From Streptomyces cellostaticus (lineage in GTDB: Bacteria > Actinomycetota > Actinomycetes > Streptomycetales > Streptomycetaceae): DNA of 64,000 bases. A model generated the notes under the pieces. That model was not told the DNA's origin. It searched no databases and worked only from the letters and a program-made list of their open reading frames with translations. Of this stretch, positions 28,295 to 37,332 are shown one piece after another. Numbering within the stretch: position 1 is the first letter of the stretch; every line of letters starts with the position of its first letter. The stretch covers positions 62,001 through 126,000 of the forward strand of contig NZ_KQ948017.1 of NCBI RefSeq assembly GCF_001513965.1, written 5' to 3'. A program made the position numbers and the translations under genes.

Positions 28295-29866
28295 ATGCCC
28301 TCAGCAGACGCCGAGGCGGAGGTGTTGATCGTCGGAGGCGGGCCTGTCGGGCTCACCGCCCGGGCGCTGCTGGAACGCTGGGGCGTACGGGTATTGCTGG
28401 TCGAGAAGCGCCGTGAGCTGTCACCCTTTCCACGGTCCCGGCTGGTCAACGTGCGCTCGATGGAGATCTATCGCCAGCTCGGGCTCGCTGCCGGGATCGC
28501 GGGCAACGCGTTCGCACCCGAGTACGGCCGCGTCCGCTTCCGCGACACCCTGCACGACCGTGACTTCGCCACAGCGGCGATGATCGGGGTCAACGCACCG
28601 GTACCCGAGAGCCCCGTTACCGGCGTGGTCACCTCGCAGGACCGGCTGGAGCCCACGCTGCTCGCCGCAGCGGACGCACACGTCCGGTTCGGGGTCGAGC
28701 TCGTCGGCCTGGCCGAGGAAAACGACGGCGTCCTGGCCTCGCTCGTCGATCACCGACGCGGTGACCGGACCCGCGTCCGTGCCCGTTACGTTCTCGCTGC
28801 CGACGGGGCGAACTCCACGGTCCGGCAACTGCTGGGCATCGGCACCACCGGCCCCGGAGCGATGGGTGACTTCACCACCGTCGTGTTCGACGCCGACCTC
28901 AACCGCTGGTGCGCCCGCCAGCCCGCCGGGGTCTACTTCACCTCGCACGGATCGTTCGCCCCGCTCTACCCCGAAGGGGGCTGGGCCTGGTTCGGCCCCA
29001 CACCCGTGGATGCTGCGGGCGCCGACTGGCCCGGGCTCGTCTCGCGCGCCCTCGGCCCCGGCGCCGACGTACAGGCCGAGGTGGTGCGGGTGCAGCACTG
29101 GGTGATGAACGCGTTCGTCGCCGAACGCTTCCGACACAGCCGGATCCTGCTGGCCGGCGATGCCGCGCACGCGGTCCCCATCATCGGCGGCCTGGGCATG
29201 AACACCGGTCTCGCCGATGTGCACAACCTGTGCTGGAAACTGGCGGGTGCCCTCCAGGGGTGGGCCGAGCCGAGCCTGGTGGGGACCTACGAGACGGAAC
29301 GACAACCCGTCGCCCATGAGACTCTCCGTCAGGCGGTGGCCAACGCCCGCCTCCTGCTTCAGGTACAAAACCGGCGCCGCGACCAGCTCCAAACCGGTCA
29401 GGCAGCGTCGGCCCGCATCGAACTTCCCTGGTCGGAGCGGTACTTCGCCCAACTCGGTCTCGTACTCGGGGTCACCTACCGCTCCGGCGCCGTCCTCACC
29501 GACAACAGCGCCCCACCCGAGCCGTCCGACACGGGCACGGACTACATCCCCACCACGGCGCCGGGCCGTCGCATGCCGCACCTCTGGCTCAGTCCGGACC
29601 GCTCCACGCTCGACGCGTTCGGCGCATGGTTCACCCTGCTCACCCCGGACCCCGCCCACTGGGCGCCCCGCACCACCGCACCCTGGCCGCTGCGCATCGA
29701 GCCCCTGCCCGACGAGCACACCGACCTCTGCGACCTCGGCCCGCACGGAGCGCTGCTCATCCGGCCTGACGGGCACATCGGCGCGCGGTGGCGCGATCAC
29801 CCACCGGGCGAGGCCGCCCTCCACCACGCCCTCAGCGCACTCACCCGCCCGGCACTCAAAGACTGA
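28295..29866 (+). CDS. FAD-dependent aromatic-ring-type monooxygenase
   Basis: 523-residue PHBH-family hydroxylase. FAD motif VLIVGGGPVGLTARALLERWG, the DG motif ARYVLAADGANSTVRQLLGI, and the GD motif ILLAGDAAHAVPIIGGLGMNTGLADVHNLCWKLAGAL. The C-terminal ~120 residues resemble the thioredoxin-like domain of phenol- and polyketide-hydroxylases. AGGAGG lies 8 nt before the ATG. Its 3' end overlaps the convergent DoxX gene by 11 bp. Substrate unknown. Confidence 0.9.
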   Translation: MPSADAEAEVLIVGGGPVGLTARALLERWGVRVLLVEKRRELSPFPRSRLVNVRSMEIYRQLGLAAGIAGNAFAPEYGRVRFRDTLHDRDFATAAMIGVNAPVPESPVTGVVTSQDRLEPTLLAAADAHVRFGVELVGLAEENDGVLASLVDHRRGDRTRVRARYVLAADGANSTVRQLLGIGTTGPGAMGDFTTVVFDADLNRWCARQPAGVYFTSHGSFAPLYPEGGWAWFGPTPVDAAGADWPGLVSRALGPGADVQAEVVRVQHWVMNAFVAERFRHSRILLAGDAAHAVPIIGGLGMNTGLADVHNLCWKLAGALQGWAEPSLVGTYETERQPVAHETLRQAVANARLLLQVQNRRRDQLQTGQAASARIELPWSERYFAQLGLVLGVTYRSGAVLTDNSAPPEPSDTGTDYIPTTAPGRRMPHLWLSPDRSTLDAFGAWFTLLTPDPAHWAPRTTAPWPLRIEPLPDEHTDLCDLGPHGALLIRPDGHIGARWRDHPPGEAALHHALSALTRPALKD

Positions 29867-30413
29867 GCGTTATCGCGGCGCCGACTCCGCCCAGACCGAG
29901 GGCGAATGCGGCCTCGCCCCATCCGCCCGTGCCCCAGGGGAAGAACCGGTCGACGGCGATGCGGCCCGGGCCGATGGCCGCGACGGCCAGGGCGGCCACG
30001 GCGATGCAGACGCTGTACTCCACACCGCCGTCCGCATCCCACAAGCCATGGGCGCCGGTGACGGTCGCCATGGCATTGATCATCACGCCAATCAGGGCGG
30101 CCGCCGCCAGTGGAGTGAGCAGTCCGAGAGCCAGGCCGAGGCCACCGAGGAATTCGGACAGGCCACCGATCACGGCGAAGAGCCTTCCCGGGCGGTAGCC
30201 GAGGCCGGCGAACACCCGACCGGTCGCCGTCAGGCCGTCTCCGCCGAAGATCCCGAACAGTTTTTGAGCGCCGTGCGCCGCCATGAACAGTCCGAAGGTC
30301 AGCCGGATGAGCAAAAGGCCGCAGTCGGCGGCGGACGACGTCGGTGCGGTGGCGACGTGCGCGCGTGATCCCGTGGAACTCGAAGAACGGTGCAAGATGC
30401 GTTTCGTATGCAT
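29856..30413 (-). CDS. DoxX-family membrane protein
   Basis: 185-residue protein with four transmembrane segments after a 30-residue soluble start. Conserved DoxX pattern: LLLIRLTFGLFMAAHGAQKLFGIFGGDGLTATGRVFAGLGYRPG then GLSEFLGGLGLALGLLTPLAAAALIGVMINAM. Family members associate with thiol or redox stress membrane complexes. GGAG precedes the ATG. Overlaps the convergent monooxygenase tail. Confidence 0.88.
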   Translation of the reverse strand: MHTKRILHRSSSSTGSRAHVATAPTSSAADCGLLLIRLTFGLFMAAHGAQKLFGIFGGDGLTATGRVFAGLGYRPGRLFAVIGGLSEFLGGLGLALGLLTPLAAAALIGVMINAMATVTGAHGLWDADGGVEYSVCIAVAALAVAAIGPGRIAVDRFFPWGTGGWGEAAFALGLGGVGAAITLSL

Positions 30414-30651
30414 GTCGATGCTCCGGTAAGAACGCCGGAACGGGCGTTGCCCCCAGCTCGGACAGAAGATGCCGAGGCACCGGTCGGCGGCCGTCCTGCG
30501 CTGCGTCGCAGAACGTGGACCACCCATGCCGATCCTTCCGCGACGACCATGATCATGCATCTGGGCCGGGCCGTCCTACGGCCTCTCCGGCCGCCCCGGC
30601 CGGCCCGGGTCCCGGCGGGCTTGTGGCGGTAGCCTGCTCGTGAGGGCAGCC

Positions 30652-33600
30652 ATGGCCGATGAGGTGCACATCCGGCTCCTCGGCGGTTTCGCCGTGGCGG
30701 TCGAGGACCGCCCGGTCGTCGCCGGGGCGTGGCGGCTGCGCAAGGCCCGGAGCCTGCTGAAACTGCTCTGCCTGTCACCGGGCCACCGGCTTCACCGGGA
30801 GCGGCTGTACGACCTTCTGTGGCCGGACCTCGACCGGACGGCTGCGTCGAACAACCTGCACCAGGTACTGCACGCCGTACGGCGTGCGCTGGCCTCCACG
30901 GGCGCGCCGGGCGACGTCGTCGTGCTCCGCGACGACCTGGTGCTGCTCGGCCCCGACGGCGGTGTCCGGATCGATCTCGACGCCTTCGACGAGGTCGCCC
31001 GGCGGGCCTCGGACGGTGGCAGCACCGCCGACTACCGGGCCGCGCTCACCCTGGCGGCTCCCGGGCTGCTGCCCGAGGACCGGTACGAGCCCTGGGTGAG
31101 CGAGGCAGCCGAGGCGCTGGGGACGCGGCGTACGGCACTTCGGCTGGGGCTCGGCGAGGCTCTCGAGCACGATCACCACACGGCCGAGGCCATCGACGTC
31201 CTGCACGCCCTGATCGCCGAGGACCCTCTGCACGAGCCCGGCCACCGGGCGCTGATGCGGGTCCTGGCCTACGCCGGGCGACGCCGTGAAGCGCTGGCCG
31301 TCTACGAGCGACTGCGGGACACACTGCGCCGTGACACCGGCGCCGACCCCGACCCGCAGACGCGCCGCCTCTACCGCGAGCTGCTGGCCGACTCGGTCGA
31401 GCAGCGGGAGCAGCGGCCGGGGGGCCCAGGGCACAATCTGCCGGCACCTGCGACGGCCCTCATCGGCCGGGAGCGCGAGATGGCCGAGGTGGAGAAGCTG
31501 CTCGGGCGGAGCAGACTGCTGACCCTCACCGGTGCCGGAGGCTGCGGCAAGACCCGGCTCGCGCTCGCCGTGGCGGCCCGTCGGCGTGAGGACTTCCGGG
31601 ACGGGGCGTGGTTCGTGGATCTCGCCGGGCTGGCGGAACCCCCTCTCGTGTCCGAGGCGGTCGCCGCAGCCCTGGGAGTGCAACTCCCGCCGTCCGGCGG
31701 GGCCCGGGAAGCGCTGATCACGCAGCTCGGCGGCCGGGAGATGCTGCTGGTGCTGGACAACTGCGAGCACCTGATCGATGCGTGTGCCGCCCTGGCCTCG
31801 CAGATCATGGCCCGCTGCCCGGACGTCTTCGTCCTCGCGACCAGTCGGGAGCCGTTGCGCAGCTACGGGGAACGTACTTTCAGGGTGCCCTCCCTGGGGC
31901 TGCCGGATCCGCGCCGGCTGCCGTCCGTGGCGGAACTGAGCCGCTTCGCCTCCGTGCGGCTGTTCGTGGAGCGGGCTGCCGACGCGGCCCCGGGATTCCG
32001 GCTGACCCCGGGGAACGCGGACGCCGTGGCGCAGATCTGCTTCCGGCTCGACGGAATGCCCCTGGCCCTGGAGCTCGCGGCGGCCCGGGTCCACGTGCTG
32101 GCCCCGCGTCAGATCGCCGAGCGGCTGGACGACGCCCTGGCCCTGCTCGGCCGGGGCAGCCGGCGCGGCGCGACCCGCCAGGAGACACTGCTGGCCACCC
32201 TGGAGTGGAGCCACCGGCTGCTGGACGACGAGGAACGGCGCCTGTTCCGCCGGCTCGCGGTCTTCGCCGGCGGGTTCTCCCTTGCCGCGGCCGAGGAGGT
32301 GTGCGCAGACGGCACGCACGACACCTCGGTGCTGGACCTCCTCGGCCGGCTGGCCGACAAGTCCCTGGTGTGGGTGGAGCCCCGGCAGGACGAGGTCCGC
32401 TACCGGCTGCTGGAGACGATCCGGCAGTATGCCGCCGAGCGCCTGCGGGCCGCCGGGGAACGGGCGGTCACCGAGGCCCGGCACCGGCGCTTCTATCTGG
32501 CACTCGCCGAGGCGCGGGACCGCGAGCCGCCCACCGGCGTCTGCGGGGCCACGTCGCTGGAGCTGGAGGCCGACTACGGCAATCTCCGGGCCGCCCTGCG
32601 CTCCTTCCTGCGCCACGAACCGGACAACGCGCTGCGGCTGGCCGTCGCCCTGCGCTCGTTCTGGCCCGAGCGCGGGCGCCTCGCCGAGGGGCGGCGCTGG
32701 CTGGACGACATCCTGGCCGCCGCACCGGAGCCCACCCCGCAGCGGGCGCGCGCGTTGATGGGGCGGGCCGTGCTGGCCATCCGCCTCGGCGACGGCTCCC
32801 CGCTGGAGGACATCGCCGAGCAGATCGTCGGGATCCACCAGCACCGGCAGGCGCCGGCAGCGCTGGCGTCCGCCCACTGTCAGCAGGCGATCCTGCTCTG
32901 GATGCGCGGTACGTGGGACAGCGCCCGCATCGCCCTCGACCGGGCCCGCGCCCTCGCCCAGGACGCGAGCGCCCCCTCGGTCCTCGCCGCCGCCGCACAC
33001 CTCGACGGTGTCTGGGCCGTGTGCCGCGGCGAGGGCTCGGTGGCCCGCGAGGCCTACGAGGAAACGCTGCGCCTGCTGGAGGACGTCGAAGCCGAGGGCG
33101 GGCCGTTCTTCCCGGTCATGACACCGGGATACGCGGTCGAGGACGACGGGGCGGGGCAGGTGTCGCTGTTCTACGAGGAGACGGTGCTCGCCGGCCGCAC
33201 GGTCGGCCCGTCCCGGGCACGCGGCTACACCCTGGCGAATCTCGCGTGGGCGGCCCGCGTGGAGGGCGACACCGGCGCCGCCACCGCGGCGGCCGAACGC
33301 AGTGCCGACTGCTTCCGCACGCTCGCCGACCCGCACGGTGAGTCCCTGGCCCTGAACGCTCTCGGCAACATCCTCCGCAGTCGGGGCGACCACGAAGCGG
33401 CACGGACGTACCTCGACGCGGCGCTGGCGATCAGGCGCCGAGTCGGCGACCGCCGGGAGGAAGGCATTACCCTGGGGTGCCTCGGCCTGCTCCACCTGGC
33501 CGCCGGGGACGTCGCGAGCGCGCAGGCGGCCATCGCCCGCGTGCTCGCGGGCTTCGAGGAGACGGACGACATCCCCGGTACCACCAACAGCCTGCTCCAC

Positions 33601-33876
33601 CTCGGGCTCGTCGCCCGGACCGCAGGCGACTCGGCGCGCGCCCGTACGCTGCTGACCCGCGCCCAGCGCCTGGAGCAGGTCGCGGGGTCGGCCTCCGCCG
33701 CCGGTTGGCTCGCCCTCATGCTGGCGCGGCTGCTGTGGCAGGCGGGCGACCGCGACGCCGCCGAAGCGGCCGCTGCCCGGGCCGGTGCGTTCTTCGCCCA
33801 CCTCGGCGACGCCCGCGGCCCGGTCCTCCTGCGGCGCACGCTGCCCTGGGCACCCGCCGGCCGAAGCGGCTGCTGA
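30652..33876 (+). CDS. SARP-type regulator with BTAD, NTPase and TPR domains (AfsR-like large form)
   Basis: 1074-residue transcription factor. Residues ~1-100 are an OmpR-like winged helix (RLLGGFAVAVEDRPVVAGAWRLRKARSLLKLL), ~100-250 the BTAD helical domain, ~280-540 a STAND/NB-ARC-like ATPase with P-loop LTGAGGCGKTRLALA (~291) and Walker B MLLVLDNCEHL, and ~620-1074 TPR-like repeats (ALNALGNILRSRGDHEAARTYLDAAL and others). GAGGG lies 6 nt before the ATG at 30652. Similar proteins activate antibiotic genes or metabolic operons. The next gene, a BBE oxidoreductase 68 nt downstream, is the likeliest local target. Confidence 0.93.
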   Translation: MADEVHIRLLGGFAVAVEDRPVVAGAWRLRKARSLLKLLCLSPGHRLHRERLYDLLWPDLDRTAASNNLHQVLHAVRRALASTGAPGDVVVLRDDLVLLGPDGGVRIDLDAFDEVARRASDGGSTADYRAALTLAAPGLLPEDRYEPWVSEAAEALGTRRTALRLGLGEALEHDHHTAEAIDVLHALIAEDPLHEPGHRALMRVLAYAGRRREALAVYERLRDTLRRDTGADPDPQTRRLYRELLADSVEQREQRPGGPGHNLPAPATALIGREREMAEVEKLLGRSRLLTLTGAGGCGKTRLALAVAARRREDFRDGAWFVDLAGLAEPPLVSEAVAAALGVQLPPSGGAREALITQLGGREMLLVLDNCEHLIDACAALASQIMARCPDVFVLATSREPLRSYGERTFRVPSLGLPDPRRLPSVAELSRFASVRLFVERAADAAPGFRLTPGNADAVAQICFRLDGMPLALELAAARVHVLAPRQIAERLDDALALLGRGSRRGATRQETLLATLEWSHRLLDDEERRLFRRLAVFAGGFSLAAAEEVCADGTHDTSVLDLLGRLADKSLVWVEPRQDEVRYRLLETIRQYAAERLRAAGERAVTEARHRRFYLALAEARDREPPTGVCGATSLELEADYGNLRAALRSFLRHEPDNALRLAVALRSFWPERGRLAEGRRWLDDILAAAPEPTPQRARALMGRAVLAIRLGDGSPLEDIAEQIVGIHQHRQAPAALASAHCQQAILLWMRGTWDSARIALDRARALAQDASAPSVLAAAAHLDGVWAVCRGEGSVAREAYEETLRLLEDVEAEGGPFFPVMTPGYAVEDDGAGQVSLFYEETVLAGRTVGPSRARGYTLANLAWAARVEGDTGAATAAAERSADCFRTLADPHGESLALNALGNILRSRGDHEAARTYLDAALAIRRRVGDRREEGITLGCLGLLHLAAGDVASAQAAIARVLAGFEETDDIPGTTNSLLHLGLVARTAGDSARARTLLTRAQRLEQVAGSASAAGWLALMLARLLWQAGDRDAAEAAAARAGAFFAHLGDARGPVLLRRTLPWAPAGRSGC

Positions 33877-33944
33877 GTGAGTGCTAAGAGGCACGGCCTA
33901 CGGTCCTGGACATCAGCGCAAGCACTCATACCGAGGAGCCGACC

Positions 33945-35357
33945 ATGTCGATCGACACGGCAAAGGGCATCCTGGGGGACGCCACCATCGCCGAACTGGA
34001 GGCGGGCCTGCGCGGCAGGGTCGTCCGCCCTGACGATGCCGGCTACGACCAGGCCCGCGCCGTCTGGAACGGGGCCCACGACCGGCATCCGGCGCTGATC
34101 GTGCGCTGCGCCGGGACCGCGGACGTGATCCGCGCCGTCGAGTTCGCACGCAGTCAGGACCTGCTCGTCGCCGTGCGCGGCGGAGCCCACAGCATCGCCG
34201 GGTTCTCGACCTGCGAGGACGGCATCGTCATCGACCTGTCGCCGATGAAGGGTGCCGACGTCGATCCGGACGGGCGCCGGGTGGTCGCCCAGGCCGGCCT
34301 GACCTGGGGCGATCTGGACCACGAGACCCAGGCCTTCGGCCTCGCCGTCACCGGCGGCCTGGTCTCCACGACCGGTATCGCGGGCTTCACGCTCGGCGGC
34401 GGAGTGGGCTGGCTGCTGCGCCGCCACGGTCTGGCCTCCGACAACCTGACGGCCGCCCAGGTCGTCACCGCGGACGGCCGCGTGGTCCGCGCGGACCGGC
34501 AGGAGCACTCCGAGCTGTTCTGGGCCTTGCGGGGCGGCGGCGGGAACTTCGGTGTCGTGACGTCGCTCGAGTACCAGCTGCACCCGGTCGGGCCGCAGGT
34601 CCTGGCCGGCCTGATCGTCTATCCGCTGGAAGAGGCCCAGCAGGTGGTCACGGGCTGGCGCGAGCTGACCCGCAGCATGCCCGACGAACTGACGACGCTG
34701 GTGAACCTGACGACGGCCCCTCCCCTGCCGTTCCTGCCGGAGGAGGTGCACGGCACTCGCATCGTGGTGCTGGCCGGGATGTACGCGGGCGACCCCGCGG
34801 CCGGCGAGGCGGCGGTCGGTCCGCTGCGGACGCTGGGAACCCCCCTCGCCGACCTGATGGGCCCCATGCCGTACACGGGCATGCAGTCGATGCTCGACCC
34901 GCTGTGGACGGCCGGCGCCCACAACTACTTCACGTCGGCGTTCATCGAGCCGTCCGACGCCGCGCTCGGCGCGGTGCTGCGACACCACCTGAGGACACCC
35001 ACCCCCTACAGCGAACTGCATCTGCACCAACTGGGCGGTGCCTTCGCCCGGGTGCCCGCCGAGGCGACGGCCTTCAGCCAGCGGGATCCGGGCATGCTGT
35101 GCAACGTGATCGCACGATCCCCCGACGCGACAGACTTCGACGCGTATGTCGCCTGGGCCCGCACCGCCCGCGAGGAGATCGCGCGCCACGGCCACGGTGC
35201 CATATACGTCAACTTCACCGGCGACGCCGCCGAGGACAAGGTGCGCGCCTCGTACCCCGGTGCGGTCCACGAACGGCTGGTGAGGGTCAAGGACACCTAC
35301 GACCCCACGAACCTCTTCCGCCTCAACCAGAACATCCGCCCCTCGACCGCGGCATGA
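33945..35357 (+). CDS. FAD-binding BBE-type oxidoreductase
   Basis: 470-residue berberine-bridge-enzyme-like flavoprotein. FAD-binding PCMH domain with RGGAHSIAGFSTCEDGIVIDLS, whose His would carry the 8-alpha-histidyl FAD bond; the position that holds the second (cysteinyl) link in bicovalent members is Thr here (GGLVSTTGIAGFTLGGGVGW), predicting mono-covalent flavin. The C-terminal BBE motif YVNFTGDAAEDKVRASYP and YDPTNLFRLNQNI is intact. Likely oxidises a sugar or secondary-metabolite alcohol. Confidence 0.9.
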   Translation: MSIDTAKGILGDATIAELEAGLRGRVVRPDDAGYDQARAVWNGAHDRHPALIVRCAGTADVIRAVEFARSQDLLVAVRGGAHSIAGFSTCEDGIVIDLSPMKGADVDPDGRRVVAQAGLTWGDLDHETQAFGLAVTGGLVSTTGIAGFTLGGGVGWLLRRHGLASDNLTAAQVVTADGRVVRADRQEHSELFWALRGGGGNFGVVTSLEYQLHPVGPQVLAGLIVYPLEEAQQVVTGWRELTRSMPDELTTLVNLTTAPPLPFLPEEVHGTRIVVLAGMYAGDPAAGEAAVGPLRTLGTPLADLMGPMPYTGMQSMLDPLWTAGAHNYFTSAFIEPSDAALGAVLRHHLRTPTPYSELHLHQLGGAFARVPAEATAFSQRDPGMLCNVIARSPDATDFDAYVAWARTAREEIARHGHGAIYVNFTGDAAEDKVRASYPGAVHERLVRVKDTYDPTNLFRLNQNIRPSTAA

Positions 35358-35455
35358 CCGCCCTTCCGGGCCCTGCGCGGGCGCCTTCCCCAACACCCAA
35401 CGCATGCCAGGCAGTTACACGTCCCAGCCCGCGCGGACGATCGCCACGCCGACGT

Positions 35456-36748
35456 CTACGGGCGTCCCTGGCACCGGGACCAGACCTCCTGGAGCAAGGC
35501 CGGGTACTCCTCGCCATACGTGGCCACGGCTGCGTACACGGCGTCGAGAGCCGCCTGGAGCGGGTCTGCTTCGGTGGCGCCGAGCAGCGCGGGGAGGGCC
35601 ATGTTCGGCTGGGACACGGGCAGGGAGCGGTCCGGCGCGCCGACCGTGACCATCAACGTGTACCGCTCCCCGGTGGGCTGGGGCGTCCCCGGTTCGGGGC
35701 CGGTCTGCGGTGGTGTCGCGGCAACCACCGGGACCACGATCTGTGGCATCAGTGTGTCCGCGTCGTCACGTGCGGACGGCTGGAACGGAGGCCGCTCGGG
35801 CGGGACGGCGTGGCCGACGGTTCTGTCCGGGACGCGCGGATCGGAGTCCAAGGCGTGCCACACCCGCTCCGGGTCATCGAACAGCGGGGGCAGCGGGCGC
35901 CCTTCGGCCAGGGCGGCGAGTCCCGCGGCGATCCAGTCGAGGTCGGCGAGGCCGGCCGCTTCGCACGCGTGGCGGGCCGCCAGCAGGGCCACCGCACGCT
36001 GGACGTCGGGACCGGCGGCATCGATGGCGTGGACGAGGTCCGGGTCGAAGTCGAGCAGGCCACGTACGTTGCCGTCGACGGAACGCAGGGCCTGACTCGG
36101 CAGCCGTCCGCCCCACTCCCACCGCTCGTAGGCGAGTTGGCGTTCTTGCTTTGCTCGTTCCTGCGCGAGGCGGGCGAGGCGTTCGGCTTCGGCGCGTTCG
36201 GCGGGTGTCGGGGGCGGTGGCAGCCGGCGGGCGTAGTCGTGCCAGTAGGCAGCCATCGCGGAGGTCTGCTCGAGAACGCGGTCCGGGGCGGGCGGGGCGG
36301 GCCAGAACTGCAGCAGGTAGCAGTCCAGTTGGGGCTCCTCGTCCAGCCGGGTGTCCTGCCGGTGCGCCTCGTCCATGCCCTTGGCGCTGTAGCGCACCCG
36401 GTAGTCGGTCTCGTCCAGGTCCAGGTCCCATGAATCCTCGCCTGCCCACTGCACGAGCGCGCTGTCGGCCGAAACAGGGCGGAACGACACCTCCACGACG
36501 TCCTCCCACCCCGCCTCCAGCGGCGGGGCCTGGTCGTGCACCTCGACGGTGAAGCCGACATCGCCCGTGTGCAGTCCGGTCGTCAGCCACAGCCCGCCGG
36601 GAATCGCCGCCCCGCACAGCCCGCCACTCTGCCCGGCGAACGCCTCCGCAAGATCCAGGCCGAAGCTGTCCGGATCGCTCTCCACATAGATCTGTCCGTA
36701 GTGAACATGGACTTCGCCCTCGACCGGTCTGCGCACCACTGCCCCCAT
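35456..36748 (-). CDS. Conserved hypothetical protein (430 aa)
   Basis: Unrecognised soluble actinobacterial protein. The first ~150 residues are beta-rich (EVHVHYGQIYVES, LWLTTGLHTGDVGFTVEVHDQ, ALVQWAGEDSWDLDLDETDYRVRYSAKG), followed by a charged helix (PAERAEAERLARLAQERAKQ) likely to be a coiled coil, then helical repeats and a Pro-rich linker before a conserved C-terminal helix. Start taken at MGAVVRRP, but the ribosome site is weak. Divergent from the ArsR gene; no functional clue from context. Confidence 0.6.
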   Translation of the reverse strand: MGAVVRRPVEGEVHVHYGQIYVESDPDSFGLDLAEAFAGQSGGLCGAAIPGGLWLTTGLHTGDVGFTVEVHDQAPPLEAGWEDVVEVSFRPVSADSALVQWAGEDSWDLDLDETDYRVRYSAKGMDEAHRQDTRLDEEPQLDCYLLQFWPAPPAPDRVLEQTSAMAAYWHDYARRLPPPPTPAERAEAERLARLAQERAKQERQLAYERWEWGGRLPSQALRSVDGNVRGLLDFDPDLVHAIDAAGPDVQRAVALLAARHACEAAGLADLDWIAAGLAALAEGRPLPPLFDDPERVWHALDSDPRVPDRTVGHAVPPERPPFQPSARDDADTLMPQIVVPVVAATPPQTGPEPGTPQPTGERYTLMVTVGAPDRSLPVSQPNMALPALLGATEADPLQAALDAVYAAVATYGEEYPALLQEVWSRCQGRP

Positions 36749-36797
36749 CGCTCCCACCAGGAACCGACCCTGCCCGGGCAGCCTACGGCGGGCCGTT

Positions 36798-36834
36798 TTC
36801 GATGGCGCTCGTACTATGGCCTGATCGCATCGAC
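36798..36834. promoter_or_regulatory. Candidate ArsR operator upstream of arsR-like gene
   Basis: Inverted repeat tcgatg (36799-36804) / catcga (36828-36833) with a 23-nt gap, 20 nt before the ArsR start. The same ttcgatgg/catcga half-sites recur upstream of the next gene. Confidence 0.45.
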
Positions 36835-36853
36835 GTCGCCTCAAGGAGTCACC

Positions 36854-37204
36854 ATGGCCCGCCCGCGCACCGCCGCCCGGACAGTGGAGCACCCAGACCT
36901 GTCGGAGGTCTCTCTGCAGCAGGTTCTGGAGGCGCTGGTGGATCCGGTGCGGCGCATGGTGGTGTCGCAGCTGAGCCAGGCCGGCGAGGACAAGAGCTGC
37001 GGCACCTTCGAAGCGCCCGTGTCCCTTTCGACGCTCACGCACCACTTCAACGTGCTCCGCGAGGCCGGACTGATCCGGCAGTACTACGTGGGGACGACGA
37101 AGATGAACACGCTGCGCACGGACGAGATGGAAGAGCGCTTTCCCGGCTTGCTGTCGGCCGTGCTGGCCGCCTCCACCGCGCAGGCACAGGCAGACACCGC
37201 CTGA
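36854..37204 (+). CDS. ArsR-like winged-helix regulator
   Basis: 116-residue DNA-binding protein: LQQVLEALVDPVRRMVVSQLSQAG then the recognition helix APVSLSTLTHHFNVLREAGLIRQYYVGTTKMNTLR. No metal-binding Cys pair is evident (single Cys in DKSCGTF), so it probably senses an organic ligand. AAGGAG lies 7 nt before the ATG. Followed after 128 nt by an oxidoreductase whose promoter has a large nested palindrome, presumably its operator. Confidence 0.88.
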   Translation: MARPRTAARTVEHPDLSEVSLQQVLEALVDPVRRMVVSQLSQAGEDKSCGTFEAPVSLSTLTHHFNVLREAGLIRQYYVGTTKMNTLRTDEMEERFPGLLSAVLAASTAQAQADTA

Positions 37205-37222
37205 GGCAGCCACCGGGCCTAT

Positions 37223-37255
37223 TTCGATGGATCTCAAAGTTTGACAGTCATCGAA
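37223..37255. promoter_or_regulatory. Nested palindromic operator before the quinone-oxidoreductase-like gene
   Basis: Outer arms ttcgatg (37223-37229) and catcgaa (37249-37255) and the inner palindrome tcaaagtttga (37234-37244) share exactly the same centre (37239), giving a 33-bp two-tier dyad in the intergenic region. It overlaps the likely -35 TTGACA-like sequence at 37241-37246 (ttgaca). Confidence 0.75.
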
Positions 37256-37332
37256 CCTTGGGGCAGGGTGGGTGCCGGCACCGAGTCGGTTCGGTGTCCT
37301 CCCCTGATCTCTGCTCCCAGGACGGACGCACC

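Noticed and set aside
35458..36440. Plus-strand frames opposite the 430-aa hypothetical gene
   Set aside because: Shadows with Arg/Gly/Pro bias; codon-position GC supports the minus strand.
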